From contig CP119318.1 in the NCBI GenBank assembly GCA_029203105.1, positions 634,501-698,500 on the forward strand: DNA of 64,000 nt, given 5' to 3'. The position numbers were made by a program, and so were the translations under genes. Below the pieces are notes generated by a model. It was not told where the DNA came from. It worked only from the letters and a program-made list of their open reading frames with translations, and did not search any database. Position 1 is the first letter of the stretch; every line of letters begins with the position of its first letter. This DNA comes from Candidatus Kaistia colombiensis. Lineage in GTDB: Bacteria > Pseudomonadota > Alphaproteobacteria > Rhizobiales > Kaistiaceae. Of the stretch, positions 1 to 9,201 are shown in pieces.

Positions 1-157
1 GAAGATCCGGCCTTGGCTCTGAGCTCCGATATTCCGGCAGATAGCGCCCGGCCTGCCGCATCAGCCACATCGGCGGCTGGGCGATGGCTTCGCCATCCAG
101 CACGCGCAGCAAGCGCGCCTTCGTCATCAAAGCCGTCGGACCGTTCTGCACCACCAT
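1..157 (-). CDS. hemE: Uroporphyrinogen decarboxylase, N-terminal part (runs off window)
   Basis: HemE decarboxylates uroporphyrinogen III to coproporphyrinogen III in cytosolic haem synthesis. The reverse strand reads LLRVLDGEAIAQPPMWLMRQ followed by AGRYLPEYR, the conserved N-terminus of this family. The frame breaks near base 27, where GGG seems to have become GG; after the break it continues as ELRAKAGS. ATG at 157 is the first start; ATG at 127 is an alternative, and neither has a clear ribosome site. Only about 50 codons lie in the window. hemE next to the origin is a classic alphaproteobacterial arrangement. Confidence 0.85.
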   Translation of the reverse strand, partial: MVVQNGPTALMTKARLLRVLDGEAIAQPPMWLMRQAGRYLPEYRSSEPRPDL

Positions 158-568
158 CACCAAATAAAGAGATCTATCTGTAGTTTCTTCTTCTTCTAGA
201 CGGTGGATTACCGTCATTCAGCGCTGTCCACAATGCGACCGAGACGACGCGTCCGGTTTCGGTCCGTCTACCGCAGGCTGTGAATCCAATTGGGGAGATC
301 GGGCGATCGTTTCGCACTATCTCCTTGAGTCACTTCCTGATTTTTTCGATGGCGAACAATCCTGGGGATCTGGATTCGGCTGTTCATATGTCGTTAAGGT
401 CTTGGTTAACAACTCCCTAATCCCCGTTTCCCTCGACAGCTGTGAATCTCTGTCCCCAGCCTCAGCGGCTGTTGATCATTTCCCGGCCATCGGGGACAAG
501 GCCGGCATCGCTGACGGCGCGGCCGCCGGCTTTTCCCCGCTCCTGTCCACAGCCCTGGGGATGACAGT
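158..568. other. Gene-free 410-bp region, candidate chromosome origin (oriC)
   Basis: No credible gene lies between hemE and ppsR, which diverge from here. The stretch is more AT-rich than its surroundings. It has four GANTC sites (282, 327, 373, 444), the CcrM methylation motif of alphaproteobacteria. Two copies of CTGTCCACA (about 224-232 and 543-551) resemble degenerate DnaA boxes. TTAA occurs twice 8 bp apart (394-397, 406-409), close to but not matching the CtrA site TTAA-N7-TTAA. In Caulobacter the origin lies beside hemE. The origin call is inference; no perfect TTATCCACA box is present. Confidence 0.45.
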
Positions 569-1462
569 GTGAAAAACGAGGTCCGCCACCTGCACCTCCA
601 TCTGATTTCGGACGCCACCGGCGAGACGCTGCTGACGGTCGGCCGGGCCGCGTCGGCGCAATATCCGGGCGTCGACGTCGTCGAGCACATGCATTCCATG
701 GTGCGCGCGCCGAAGCAGATCGAGCGGCTCGTCGCCGAGATCGGCCAGGAGCCCGGCATCGTCCTGTTCACGCTGGTCGATCGCTCGATGGCCGCCGATG
801 CTGGAACAGGGGTGCCGCGACATCGGCGTCCCCTGCTTCTCCGTCCTCGATCCCGTGCTGCAGGTGTTCCAGTCCTATCTCGGCGCATCGAGCCAGGGCC
901 GGGTCGGTGCGCAGCATTCGCTCGATGGCGACTATTTCCGCCGCATCGAGGCGCTGACCTTCACCATGATGCATGACGACGGCCAGTTGCCGGAGGATCT
1001 CGACCTTGCCGAGATCGTCATCATCGGCGTCAGCCGCACGTCGAAGACGCCGACCAGCATCTATCTCGCCAATCGCGGCGTCACGCACCGCCAACATTCC
1101 GATCGTGCCCGGCATAGGCCTGCCTGCCGAACTCGAAGCCGCCAGCAAGCCGCTTGATCGTGGCGCTTGTCGCGACGCCGGACCGCATCGTGCAGATGCG
1201 CGAAAACCGCGTTCTCTCCAATGCGAGTTTCGGTGACGACGACCCCTATGTCGATCGCGCCGCCGTCGCCAACGAGATCGCCGCCACCCGCAAGATCTGC
1301 GCCCGCAATGGCTGGCCGGTCATCGACGTGACCCGTCGTTCGATCGAGGAAACCGCGGCCGCCATCCTGGCCCTGCGCAACAAGCCCGGTGGCGCGGCGC
1401 GGGATCTTGCGAGGGAAGAGCTTGGCAGGGATCCGGTTGGCATGGACGGGTCCGGTCGATGA
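569..1462 (+). CDS. ppsR: Pyruvate,water dikinase regulatory protein, DUF299 family (frameshifted)
   Basis: Members of this family are bifunctional ADP-dependent kinase/phosphorylases acting on PEP synthase or pyruvate phosphate dikinase. The start is GTG at 569, reading MKNEVRHLHLHLISDATGET, the family signature. The protein continues in other frames: DIGVPCFSVLDPVLQVFQ, then the P-loop region IGVSRTSKTPTSIYLAN, then NIPIVPGIGLPAEL, then LVATPDRIVQMRENR. The frame changes near 795, 1090 and 1150. About 298 codons in total is normal for the family. The breaks look like sequencing errors. The stop overlaps the maf start by 4 bases. Confidence 0.82.
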
Positions 1463-2050
1463 AGCTGATCCTTGCATCGACTAGTTCGACCCGCATTGCC
1501 CTGCTCCGCAACGCCGGCGTTTCGTTCGAGGCCAGGTCGCCCGGCGTCGACGAGCGGGCTCTGGAAGCGCCGCTACTTGCGGCCGGCGCATCACCGGCGC
1601 GAGGTCGCGCTCGCGCTGGCGCGGGCCAAGGCGCTGGCCGTCGCGCGGACGCCGGCGCTCTCGTGCTCGGCGCGCGACCAGGTGCTGGACCTTGATGGCG
1701 AGCGCTTCGTCAAGCCGGCGGATCGCGCCGACGCGCCCGCCAGATCGCGCGGCTTGCCGGCAGGACCCATCGGCTGCGTACCGCGTGTCGCCCTGGCGAG
1801 CGAAGGCGACAGTCGTCTGGGAGCTGGTTCAGCACGGCGAGCCTGACCATGCGGCCGCTCCGAAGGCGACGATCGAGCGCTATCTCGACGCGGCCGGCGG
1901 ACGGCGCTGTGGTCCGTCGGCGCCTATCTGCTCGAAGGCGTCGGAATCCAGTTGTTCTCGGCCATCGATGGCGACTATTTCAGCATTCTCGGCCTGCCGC
2001 TGCTGCCGCTGCTCGATATCCTGCGCCAGCGTGGCGTGCTTCCGTCCTGA
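1459..2050 (+). CDS. maf: Maf-like nucleotide pyrophosphatase (frameshifted)
   Basis: Maf-family house-cleaning NTP pyrophosphatase. It starts MKLILASTSSTRIALLRNAG, the family N-terminus with the SxSxxR phosphate-binding motif. Later segments in shifted frames are EVALALARAKALAVA, VLDLDGERFVKPAD, ATVVWELVQHG, SAIDGDYFSILGLPLLPLLD and ILRQRGVLPS before the stop at 2050. The closing IDGDYF..GLPL stretch is typical of Maf. At least four frame changes are needed, in a region where all genes show this, so errors are likelier than decay. It overlaps ppsR by ATGA and precedes aroE by 9 bases. Confidence 0.8.
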
Positions 2051-2059
2051 CGAGGCGAC

Positions 2060-2938
2060 ATGACGACTTCCGATCTCCGCCGCCTCCGCGCCGACTGCCT
2101 GCGTCATCGGCTGGCCGGTCAAGCATTCGCGCTCGCCGATCATCCATCGCCACTGGCTGTCCGAGCTCGGGCTTTCCGGCGACTATGTGCGCCATCCGGT
2201 CGAGCCGGAGCAGGCGTCCGCCTTCTTCGCCGGGTTTGCCAACGGTCCGTTCGTCGGCTGCAATGTCACGGTCCCGCACAAGGAGGCGCCTTCGCCGCGG
2301 TCGACCATGCCGATGCGGTCGCGACCGCGCTCGGCGCCGTCAACACGGTCTGGCTGGAGGACGGCCGGCTGATGGGCTCGAACACCGATGCCGAGGGCTT
2401 CATCGCCAATCTCGATCACCTGGCGCCGGGCTTCGATGCCAATCCCGGCGCGGCGATCGTGCTCGGCGCCGGCGGCGCGGCCAGGGCGGTGATCTGGGCC
2501 TTGCAGGCGCGGGGCTTCGCGCCGATCCACGTCGTCAACCGCACGCGGGATCGCGCCGAGGCGATGGCCGAGCGGTTTCGGCACCGGATATCCAGCCGGC
2601 CGGCTGGGAGGACCTCCCTGCCCTGCTGCCGCAGGCCGGATTGCTGGTCAACACCACCTCGCTCGGCATGGAGGGCCAGCCGCCGCTCGATATCGATCTG
2701 CGCAGCGCGCGCGACGATCTGCTCGTCACCGACATCGTCTACATCCCGCTCGAGACGCCGCTGCTGAAGGCGGCGCGGCGCGCGGGCTGAAGACCGTCGA
2801 CGGGCTCGGCATGCTGCTGCATCAGGCGGTTCCGGGCTTCGAGCGCTGGTTCGGCCGCCGTCCCGTCGTGACGCCGGAGCTGCGCGCGCCTGATCCTGGC
2901 CGATATGGGCGTGACCGAAACGGGTGCCGGCAGCGTGA
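2060..2938 (+). CDS. aroE: Shikimate 5-dehydrogenase (frameshifted, end uncertain)
   Basis: AroE reduces 3-dehydroshikimate to shikimate with NADPH in the aromatic pathway. Visible pieces in different frames are CVIGWPVKHSRSPIIHRHW, FVGCNVTVPHKE (substrate pocket), AVNTVWLEDGRLMGSNTD, IVLGAGGAARAV (nucleotide-binding loop), HVVNRTRDRAEAMAERF, LLVNTTSLGM, and TVDGLGMLLHQAVPGFERWF. Order and spacing match a full-length enzyme. The 3' end is ambiguous: the last frame runs without a stop into the coaE start, and a TGA at 2936-2938 in another frame would give the usual short overlap. Confidence 0.8.
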
Positions 2939-3533
2939 TCGTCATCGGCGTCACCGGCTCGATCGGCATGGGCAAGTCGACTACGGCGCAGCTGTTCGCC
3001 GCCCATGGCGCCGTGCCTGCATGATGCCGATGCCGTCGTGCATGCGCTGCTATCGCGGCGCGGCCGGTGCCGCTCGTCGCGGAGCGCTTTCCCGATGCGA
3101 TCACGACGGCGCGGTCGACCGCGGCAAGCTGTCGCGCCGCTGCTGGCGGCGGATCCCGACCGCCTCGCCGCGCTCGAGGCGATCGTTCATCCGATGGTGC
3201 AGGCGGTCGAGGCAGGAGCGGATGGCGGCGGCGCGGCGCGAGGGCCGCGCCATGTTCGTCGTCGACGTGCCGCTGCTGCTCGAGACGGGCGCCGAAGGTC
3301 GCGTCGACGTCGGTTGTGGTCGCCAGCGCCCCGGCCGATATCCAGGCGGCACGCGTGCTGGCGCGTCCGGGCATGACGCCGGACCGGCTGGACGCCATCC
3401 TCGCCCGCCAGATGCCGGACGCGGAGAAAGCGCGGCGGGCCCATTTCATTGTCGATACCGGCGGCAGCAAGGAAGCCTCGGCGCGACCGTCGCCGATATC
3501 GTTCGCGCACTGGCGGCCAAGGCGGCGACCTGA
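2935..3533 (+). CDS. coaE: Dephospho-CoA kinase (frameshifted)
   Basis: CoaE phosphorylates dephospho-CoA, the last step of coenzyme A synthesis. GTG at 2935 opens IVIGVTGSIGMGKSTTAQLF, the P-loop typical of CoaE. Later frames give HDADAVVHALL, RLAALEAIVHPMVQAVE, MFVVDVPLLLETGAE and PDRLDAILARQMPDAEKARR, the lid and C-terminal motifs, ending LAAKAAT at 3533. About 200 codons is normal. Frame changes near 3015, 3090 and 3310 are probably read errors. The first CoA-pathway gene coaA lies in the same window at 14908. Confidence 0.82.
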
Positions 3534-3599
3534 CCGGACGACCGCCGTCGCGCCCTCCCCGCCGGGCGGCACGATGCGGAATCGAACGGGAGCTGAGCT

Positions 3600-4321
3600 T
3601 TGCGCGAAATCGTCTTCGATACGGAAACCACCGGTCTTGAGCCGCTGAAGGGCGACCGGCTGGTCGAAATCGGCGCCGTCGAGCTGTTCAATCACCTGCC
3701 GACCGGCCGCGACTATCACGTCTACATCAATCCCGAGCGCTCGATGCCGGACGAGGCGTTTCGCGTCCACGGCCTCTCGGACGAGTTCCTCGCCGACAAG
3801 CCGCTGTTCAGCGCGGTCGTCGACGAATTCCTCGACTTCATCGACGGCGCGACGCTGATCGCCCATAACGCCAATTTCGACGTCGGCTTCCTGAACGCCG
3901 AGTTCGCCCGCCTCGGCAAGCCGCCGATCGCGCCGGAGCGCGTGATCGACACGCTGGCGCTGGCGCGCCGCAAGCATCCAAAGGCGCGCGAACACGCTGG
4001 ACGCGCTCTGCTCGCGCTATGGCATCGACACCAGCTCGCGCACCGTCCACGGCGGCCTCATCGACTCCGTTCTGCTGGCGGATGTCTATCTCGAACTGAT
4101 CGGCGGCCGGCAGCCGGATCTCGTCCTGATGCCGGAATCGGTCGCCGAGGTGGCAGCCGATGGGCGGGCTGGCCGTCATCGCCGCGCCGCAGCAGCGGCC
4201 CGTGCCGCGCGCCTTTCGCGTCACGGCGGAGGAGCAGGCCGCGCATCGCGCCTTCATCGGCAAGATGAGCGACAGCGCGCTGTGGAAGGTCTATCTGCCG
4301 GAAGAAGTCGAGCCAGGCTGA
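3600..4321 (+). CDS. dnaQ: DNA polymerase III epsilon subunit, 3'-5' proofreading exonuclease (frameshifted)
   Basis: DnaQ is the proofreading subunit of the replicase core. A TTG start at 3600 gives MREIVFDTETTGLEPLKGDR, with the DxE of exonuclease motif I, then LIAHNANFDVGFLNAEF (motif II) and RKHPKA. The frame breaks near 3990 and continues GIDTSSRTVHGGLIDSVLL, carrying the motif III residues, ending WKVYLPEEVEPG at 4321. A second break lies near 4155. Total length is about 240 residues, as expected. It converges on secB across a strong palindromic terminator. Confidence 0.87.
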
Positions 4322-4329
4322 ACCAACAA

Positions 4330-4363
4330 AAAAGCTCCCGAACCGGCCGGTTCGGGAGCTTTT
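4330..4363. terminator. Bidirectional rho-independent terminator
   Basis: A perfect inverted repeat, AGCTCCCGAACCGG against CCGGTTCGGGAGCT, is flanked by an A run on the left and a T run on the right. It can therefore serve both dnaQ (+) and secB (-), whose 3' ends flank it. Confidence 0.9.
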
Positions 4364-4407
4364 CATTCACTGAACCAAGGCCGCTGCCTTGGCAGCGGCG
4401 CAAAGCC

Positions 4408-4893
4408 TTAGCTCGGACGCGAACCCTGCTGGGCGGCGGCCATTTCCATCAGGCGCTGGCGGTAGAGCTGGGTGAAGTCGACCGGGTCGACCAGCAGCGG
4501 CGGGAAGCCGCCATTGCGGGTCATGTCCGCCAGGATCTGGCGCGCGAACGGGAACAGCAGGCGCGGGCATTCGATCATCAGGATCGGCGCCAGGTTTTCC
4601 TGCGGCACGTTCGAGACGCGGAAGACGCCGGCATAGACCAGCTCGGCGACGAACAGCGTCTGGTCACCATCGGTGGCGCGGCCCTCGAGGCGCAGCTCGA
4701 TCTCGTAGTCGTCGCCTTCAAGCGGATTGGCGCCGACATTGATGCCGATGTTGATCTGCGGCGCCGTGCGGCGCGGGCCCAGCGAGCGCGGGGCGCCGGG
4801 GTTTTCGAAGGACTGGTCCTTCACATATTGCAGCAGGATCGAAAGGTTCGGCTGGGCGAGCTGGCCCGCGCCGTTGTCGTTGTCATCGGCCAT
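4408..4893 (-). CDS. secB: Protein-export chaperone SecB
   Basis: SecB keeps preproteins unfolded and passes them to SecA. The 161-residue product starts MADDNDNGAGQ at 4893, after an AGGGGAG ribosome site, and contains PNLSILLQYVKDQSFENPGA, INIGINVGANPL, FVAELVYAGVFRV and CPRLLFPFARQILADMTRNG, all standard SecB segments. An upstream in-frame extension to 5088 is open but has no family similarity that I recognise. Unlike its neighbours this gene reads in one frame. Confidence 0.95.
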   Translation of the reverse strand: MADDNDNGAGQLAQPNLSILLQYVKDQSFENPGAPRSLGPRRTAPQINIGINVGANPLEGDDYEIELRLEGRATDGDQTLFVAELVYAGVFRVSNVPQENLAPILMIECPRLLFPFARQILADMTRNGGFPPLLVDPVDFTQLYRQRLMEMAAAQQGSRPS

Positions 4894-5162
4894 CGAAGGC
4901 GGCTCCCCTGGAACAATCCGGCCGAATGGCCTGATCTTAACAAGTGGGCTCGCTAACACTTCCGTCTCGGTGATACAAGCGGCTGTGCCAAGCTCGTCGG
5001 AGGCGCGCGCGCGGCCGCCCCTTGGCATTGTAGCTTGGGCGGGCTTTGTGCTCTTGACGGACTTGGATCGACGCCCAACGATTACCACATTGGGTCCATG
5101 ACCGCTCGAACGCGCGCACTCGGCTTCGTGGACGCCCCGGAATAGGACAGGACGCCTTCGGC

Positions 5163-5895
5163 ATGAACGGCTTCGTCGACATCTACACGCTGATCTTCCT
5201 CGTCCTCGCGGTGGTGATCTTCTTCAAGCTGCGCGGCGTGCTCGGTCAGCGTACCGGCAGCGAGCGCCCGCCGTTCGATCCGTTTGCCCGCCGCAAGGCG
5301 AGCGAGCCGGACGCCGCATGCCGACGACAAGGTCGTTCCCCTGCCCCGCCGCGCCAATGACGACGTCGCCGCCGCGACCGGCTGCTGCGGCGCAGGACGT
5401 GGACCAGCGCATCTCCGCCGGTCGCCGCGCGCCGGCACCCCGCTCGCGGCGGCCCTCGGCCAAATCATGGCGGCGGATCGCAATTTCGATCCGCAGCAGT
5501 TCATCGACGGTGCCCGCACCGCCTATGAGATGATCGTCACCTCGTTCGCGAAGGGCGACCAGCAAGTCGCTGAAGCCGCTGCTCGGCCGCGAGGTCTATG
5601 ACGGCTTCGCCAGCGCCATCTCCGATCGCGAGACGCGCGGCGAGACGGTCGAGTTCAATTTCGTCGGTTTCGAGAAGGTCGAGATGGTCGACGCGGCGCT
5701 CAAGGGCGGCACCGCGCAGGTCTCGGTCAAGTTCGTCTCGAAGCTGATTTCGGCGACCCGCGACAAGGCCGGCGAGGTCGTCGACGGCGATCCCGGTCCA
5801 CATCGCCGATGTCACCGACATCTGGACCTTCGCCCGCGACGTCTGCGTCCCGCGATCCCAACTGGCTGCTCGTCGCCACCGAAACCGTTGAATGA
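5163..5895 (+). CDS. Tim44/TimA-family inner-membrane protein (frameshifted)
   Basis: Alphaproteobacterial relatives of mitochondrial Tim44 are membrane-anchored proteins of unsettled role. The N-terminus MNGFVDIYTLIFLVLAVVIF is a single membrane anchor followed by FFKLRGVLGQRTGSERPPFD, the recognisable family start. The C-terminal Tim44-like domain appears as NFDPQQFIDGARTAYEMIV, VYDGFASAISDRETRGE, VSVKFVSKLISATRDKAG and DVTDIWTFARD, ending LLVATETVE. Frame changes occur near 5320, 5400, 5565 and 5800. It sits just upstream of mltA, the usual order in this group. Confidence 0.8.
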
Positions 5896-5911
5896 CCGGG
5901 AAGCCTCGCTC

Positions 5912-7008
5912 GTGTCCACGGATGCAAACGCCCGGCCTGTGCCCGTGCCGTTCGGCGCGCTCGAGGGCTGGCAGGACGACGACCATGCCGAGGCGTGGCG
6001 CGCCTATCATCTGAGCGCCGTCTACGCCGCCGCGCACGAGCCGAAGACGCCGCGTCTTGGCATTGACGGCGCCGCTTTGGCCCGCATCGCCCGTATCGCC
6101 GCGGCCATGCCGGCCGAAATCGGCCGCGAGGAGGCCCGCGCCTTCTTCGAAACGCATTTCCAGCCCGTGCGCGTGGTCGCGGAGCCGGAGCGTGGCTTCT
6201 TCACCGGCTTCTACGAGCCGGAAGTCGCGGCTTCGCGCCTGCCCGGCGACGGTTTCGAGGTTCCATCTACGCGCCGCCGCCGGAACTGGTCGAAGTCGAC
6301 GAGCACAATCCGCCGCCCGGGCTCGAGCCGGGCATGCGCTTCGCCCGCAAGACGGCCGACGGCTTCGAGCCGTTCTTCGACCGGGGCGAGATCGAGCGCG
6401 GCGCGCTCGCCGGGCGCGGCCTGGAAGCTCGCCTTTCTCGCCGATCGCGTCGACGCGCTGTTCGTCCACATCCAGGGCGCGGCCCGGCTGCGCCTGGCCG
6501 ACGGCGAATGGCTGCGCGTGACCTATGCGGCAAAGTCCGGCCACGCCTACACCTCGGTCGGCAAGGTGCTGCTCGACCGGCAGGCGCTGCCGAAGGGCGG
6601 CGTCAGCATGCAGTCGATCCGCGCCTGGCTCGCCGATCATCCCGACCAGGCCTCCGAGGTGATCTGGCAGAACCGTTCCTACATCTTCTTCCGCGAGGCG
6701 GCGGTGCAGGATCCGGCCCTCGGCCCGATCGCTGCCGCCAAGGTGCCGCTGACCGCCGGCCGCAGCCTTGCCGTCGACCGCACCCTGCACACTTTCCATG
6801 CGCCGGTCTGGATCGACACCGTGTTGCCGCCGCCGAGGGCGGCGGCGCTTTCCGTCGCCTGATGATGGCGCAGGACACCGGCTCCGCCATTCTCGGCCCG
6901 GCGCGCGGCGACATCTTCTTCGGTTCGGGCGACGAGGCGGGACGGATCGCGGGGCGCATGCAGGCCGCCGGCGGCTTCGTCGTCCTCGCGCCGCGGAGCG
7001 CTCCATGA
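5912..7008 (+). CDS. mltA: Membrane-bound lytic murein transglycosylase A (frameshifted)
   Basis: MltA cleaves peptidoglycan glycan strands with 1,6-anhydro product formation. I see RGFFTGFYEPEVAASR, then in a second frame RFARKTADGFEPFFDRGEIE, then VDALFVHIQGAARLRLADGE, KSGHAYTSVGKVLLDR, EVIWQNRSYIFF and the 3D-domain end AQDTGSAILGPARGDIFFGS. The frame changes near 6260, 6420 and 6835. The GTG start at 5912 is a guess: no signal peptide is visible from it, so the true start may be elsewhere. The stop overlaps the smr start (ATGA). Confidence 0.85.
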
Positions 7009-7604
7009 CCCGCCGCAAGCGTGGCCATCTGTCCGGCGAGGAGCGCACGCTCTGGGCGACCGTCGCCCGCACCGTCGCGCCGCTCCGGCCGGAGGATGCC
7101 GTCGTCGAACCTCCCGAGCCACCGGCGGCCGAAGCGCCGGCTATCGCCGTCGGCGCCGTGCCAAGGGCGCCGCGCATGCCGGCCAAGGCCGGCAAGCTCG
7201 GCAAGGCCGTGCCGCCGCCGCCCCCGCCCTTGCATCCGATCGAGCGCCGGACGCTGACGCGCGTCGCGCGCGGCACCATCGAGATCGACGGCCGCATCGA
7301 CCTGCACGGCCTGACCCAGCTCGACGCGCATGACCGGCTGCGCGGCTTCCTGCTCGACGCACAGTCGCGCGGCTCCAAGCTGGTCATCGTCATCACCGGC
7401 AAGGGCAAGGTCGGCGCCGATGATCCGTTCGGCATGAACGAGCGCGGCGTCCTGCGGCGTCGCGTGCCGCAATGGCTGGCCGAGCCCGGCCTGCGCAACA
7501 TCGTCATCGGCTTCGAGGAGGCGCATCGCAGCCATGGCGGCGGCGGCGCGCTCTATGTCCGCATCCGCAAGAAGCGGTCGGCGGTGAAGGCGGGCGGGGC
7601 GTGA
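7005..7604 (+). CDS. Smr-domain protein
   Basis: A 199-residue protein with a C-terminal Smr domain, a fold tied to nicking endonuclease or ribosome-rescue activity in other proteins. The first 95 residues are proline/alanine-rich and likely disordered. The Smr domain begins EIDGRIDLHGLTQLDAHDRL (with the DLHG motif) and runs through VIVITGKGK and GVLRRRVPQWL to HGGGGALYVRIRK (HGG..G..YV motif). The gene starts on ATGA with the mltA stop and ends on GTGA with the next gene, so translation is coupled. The precise role is unknown. Confidence 0.9.
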   Translation: MTRRKRGHLSGEERTLWATVARTVAPLRPEDAVVEPPEPPAAEAPAIAVGAVPRAPRMPAKAGKLGKAVPPPPPPLHPIERRTLTRVARGTIEIDGRIDLHGLTQLDAHDRLRGFLLDAQSRGSKLVIVITGKGKVGADDPFGMNERGVLRRRVPQWLAEPGLRNIVIGFEEAHRSHGGGGALYVRIRKKRSAVKAGGA

Positions 7605-7986
7605 CGCCGTTCGGCCAGCAGCCTGCGCGCCATGCGCGGCGAGCGCGGCCTGTCGCTTGAAGGCGATGGCCGAGACGCTGCAGGTCTCCAGCTCCTACCT
7701 CTCGGCGCTCGAGCATGGCCGGCGCGGCAGTCCCGAGCTGGTTCATGGTCCAGCGCATCATCGCCTATTTCAACGTGATCTGGGACGAGGCCGAGGAACG
7801 TTGCAGCGCCTGGCCGAGACCTCGCATCCGCGCGTCGTCGTCGACACGGCCGGGCTCGACCCGGCGGCGACCGAGCTGGCGCACCTGCTGGCCGCGACGA
7901 TCGGCGGCCTCAGCGCCAAGTCCCTGCGCGATCTCAAGAAAGCGGTCCGCGACGCCGCCGCGCGCGACCATGTCGACGGCGCCTGA
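7601..7986 (+). CDS. Helix-turn-helix (Xre-like) regulator (frameshifted)
   Basis: A small DNA-binding protein. GTG at 7601 overlaps the Smr stop. The pieces are RAMRGERGLSL, then KAMAETLQVSSSYLSALEHG (a Cro/C1-type HTH), then FMVQRIIAYFNVIWDEAEE, then LAETSHPRVVVDTAGLDPAA to the stop at 7986. Frame changes lie near 7630, 7735 and 7795. HTH genes coupled to mltA-smr are common in Rhizobiales, but I do not know the target of this one. Confidence 0.75.
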
Positions 7987-8054
7987 TCAGTCCGGGAGCG
8001 TCTGGAGCGAAGTGGATACCGGTTTGCGTGCGGAAAACGCGAACCCGCCGAGAG

Positions 8055-9007
8055 TCAAAGTAGCTTGCGCAGCTCGTCGATGCGGTCGTTCACCAGCCAG
8101 CCATAATAGTTTTCCTGCGGCATCGCGCTCTTGTTGCGCTTGCGGCTCGGCCGCGAGCGCCCGGGCGCGAACCTTGACGTCGCCGACATTGTAGAGCGTC
8201 GAGGTGATGCCGGGATTGTCGGATATGTCGACGCCGGCCGTGTCGCGATAGACGTCGATCGACAGGCGGATGATCGCCGCCATGTAGTCGAGCGACATGT
8301 TGGGATCCATGATCGCCTGGTAGAGCTGCGGCGCGTGCTCGGCGTCGAGCAGCGGCAGGCCGCTCTTGCTGGTGGACGATGTCCGCGACCGTCAGCGCCG
8401 TCAGCGGATTGATCTGGCCGAGGCCGAAGGTCTGGCCGGCATAGAGCGGCTGGAAGAACACCTTCGAGAAGCGGTCGCGCGGGAACGACTTGCCGTCGAC
8501 CTTCTTGCCGCGAAAATCCTTGTCCCAGACGTCTTCGCGGCAGGTCCACAGGTCGTAGGCGGACTTCAGCCCGTCGCAGGCGTCGAATTGCGGCCGCGAC
8601 ACGAACTCGGTGACGGATTCGCCCTGGTAGCCGAAGGCGAGGTCGGTGGTGCCGAGATAGGCCAGCGCCTTGACGTAGTAGGACTGCGCGCTGTCGAGAC
8701 CGCCGACATTGTAGGTGTGCTCGCCGACGATCGCGCCCACCAGATGCACAGGGATCGACGCCATAGGTGGCGGCAGCCCGCTTGATCGAGCGCATCAGGC
8801 GACTTGTCGCGCTGCAGCAGCGCATAGATGCGCCGGTACTTCGCCTTCGAAGCTCTCCTTGGTCTCGCCGGCCCGCTTGATCGAGCTCATGTCGATCGCC
8901 GGCTGCTCTTTCGATCGGTTGCCTGGCGGCACGTCGACCACGGCCCAGGCGGGCAGGGTCGTGGCGAGGACGATGGAAGCGAGCAGGGCAGTGCGCAGGA
9001 AACGCAT
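8055..9007 (-). CDS. DUF1402 family exported protein (frameshifted)
   Basis: A periplasmic protein family of Rhizobiales without a firm function; its HIAGAIVGEHTYN-like segment recalls lytic transglycosylase folds. The start MRFLRTALLASIVLATTLPA at 9007 is a clear signal peptide, followed by VVDVPPGNRSKEQPAI. Other segments are VGAIVGEHTYNVGGLDSAQS, ESVTEFVSRPQFDACDGLKS, FFQPLYAGQTFGLGQINPLT, MDPNMSLDYMAAIIRLSIDV and ENYYGWLVNDRIDELRKLL. Frame changes near 8770, 8360 and 8140 make it look broken, in line with this error-prone stretch. It lies downstream of hslU on the same strand, about 200 bases away. Confidence 0.75.
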
Positions 9008-9201
9008 TTTGGGGAGATCCGTCGGTCGACCAAATGACCGCACCCGTCACGGATCGGCCGATCCCGGCTTATAGCATCGGAAATCGGGCCTCGAAAACGG
9101 CTTCCCGGCCACAGTGGCGCGGATAACGCCGCGACAGGAAGCGAACCCGCCCCGCCGATGGTCGCATTCCGGAGCCGGGCAAGGACGTCAGGCGCGGGGC
9201 C

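Noticed and set aside
394..409. CtrA binding site near the putative origin
   Set aside because: The two TTAA half-sites are 8 bp apart, whereas the CtrA consensus needs 7, so a claim would be weak.
4894..5088. N-terminal extension of SecB to 5088
   Set aside because: The frame is open but the extra 65 residues do not resemble SecB, and a good ribosome site precedes the start at 4893.
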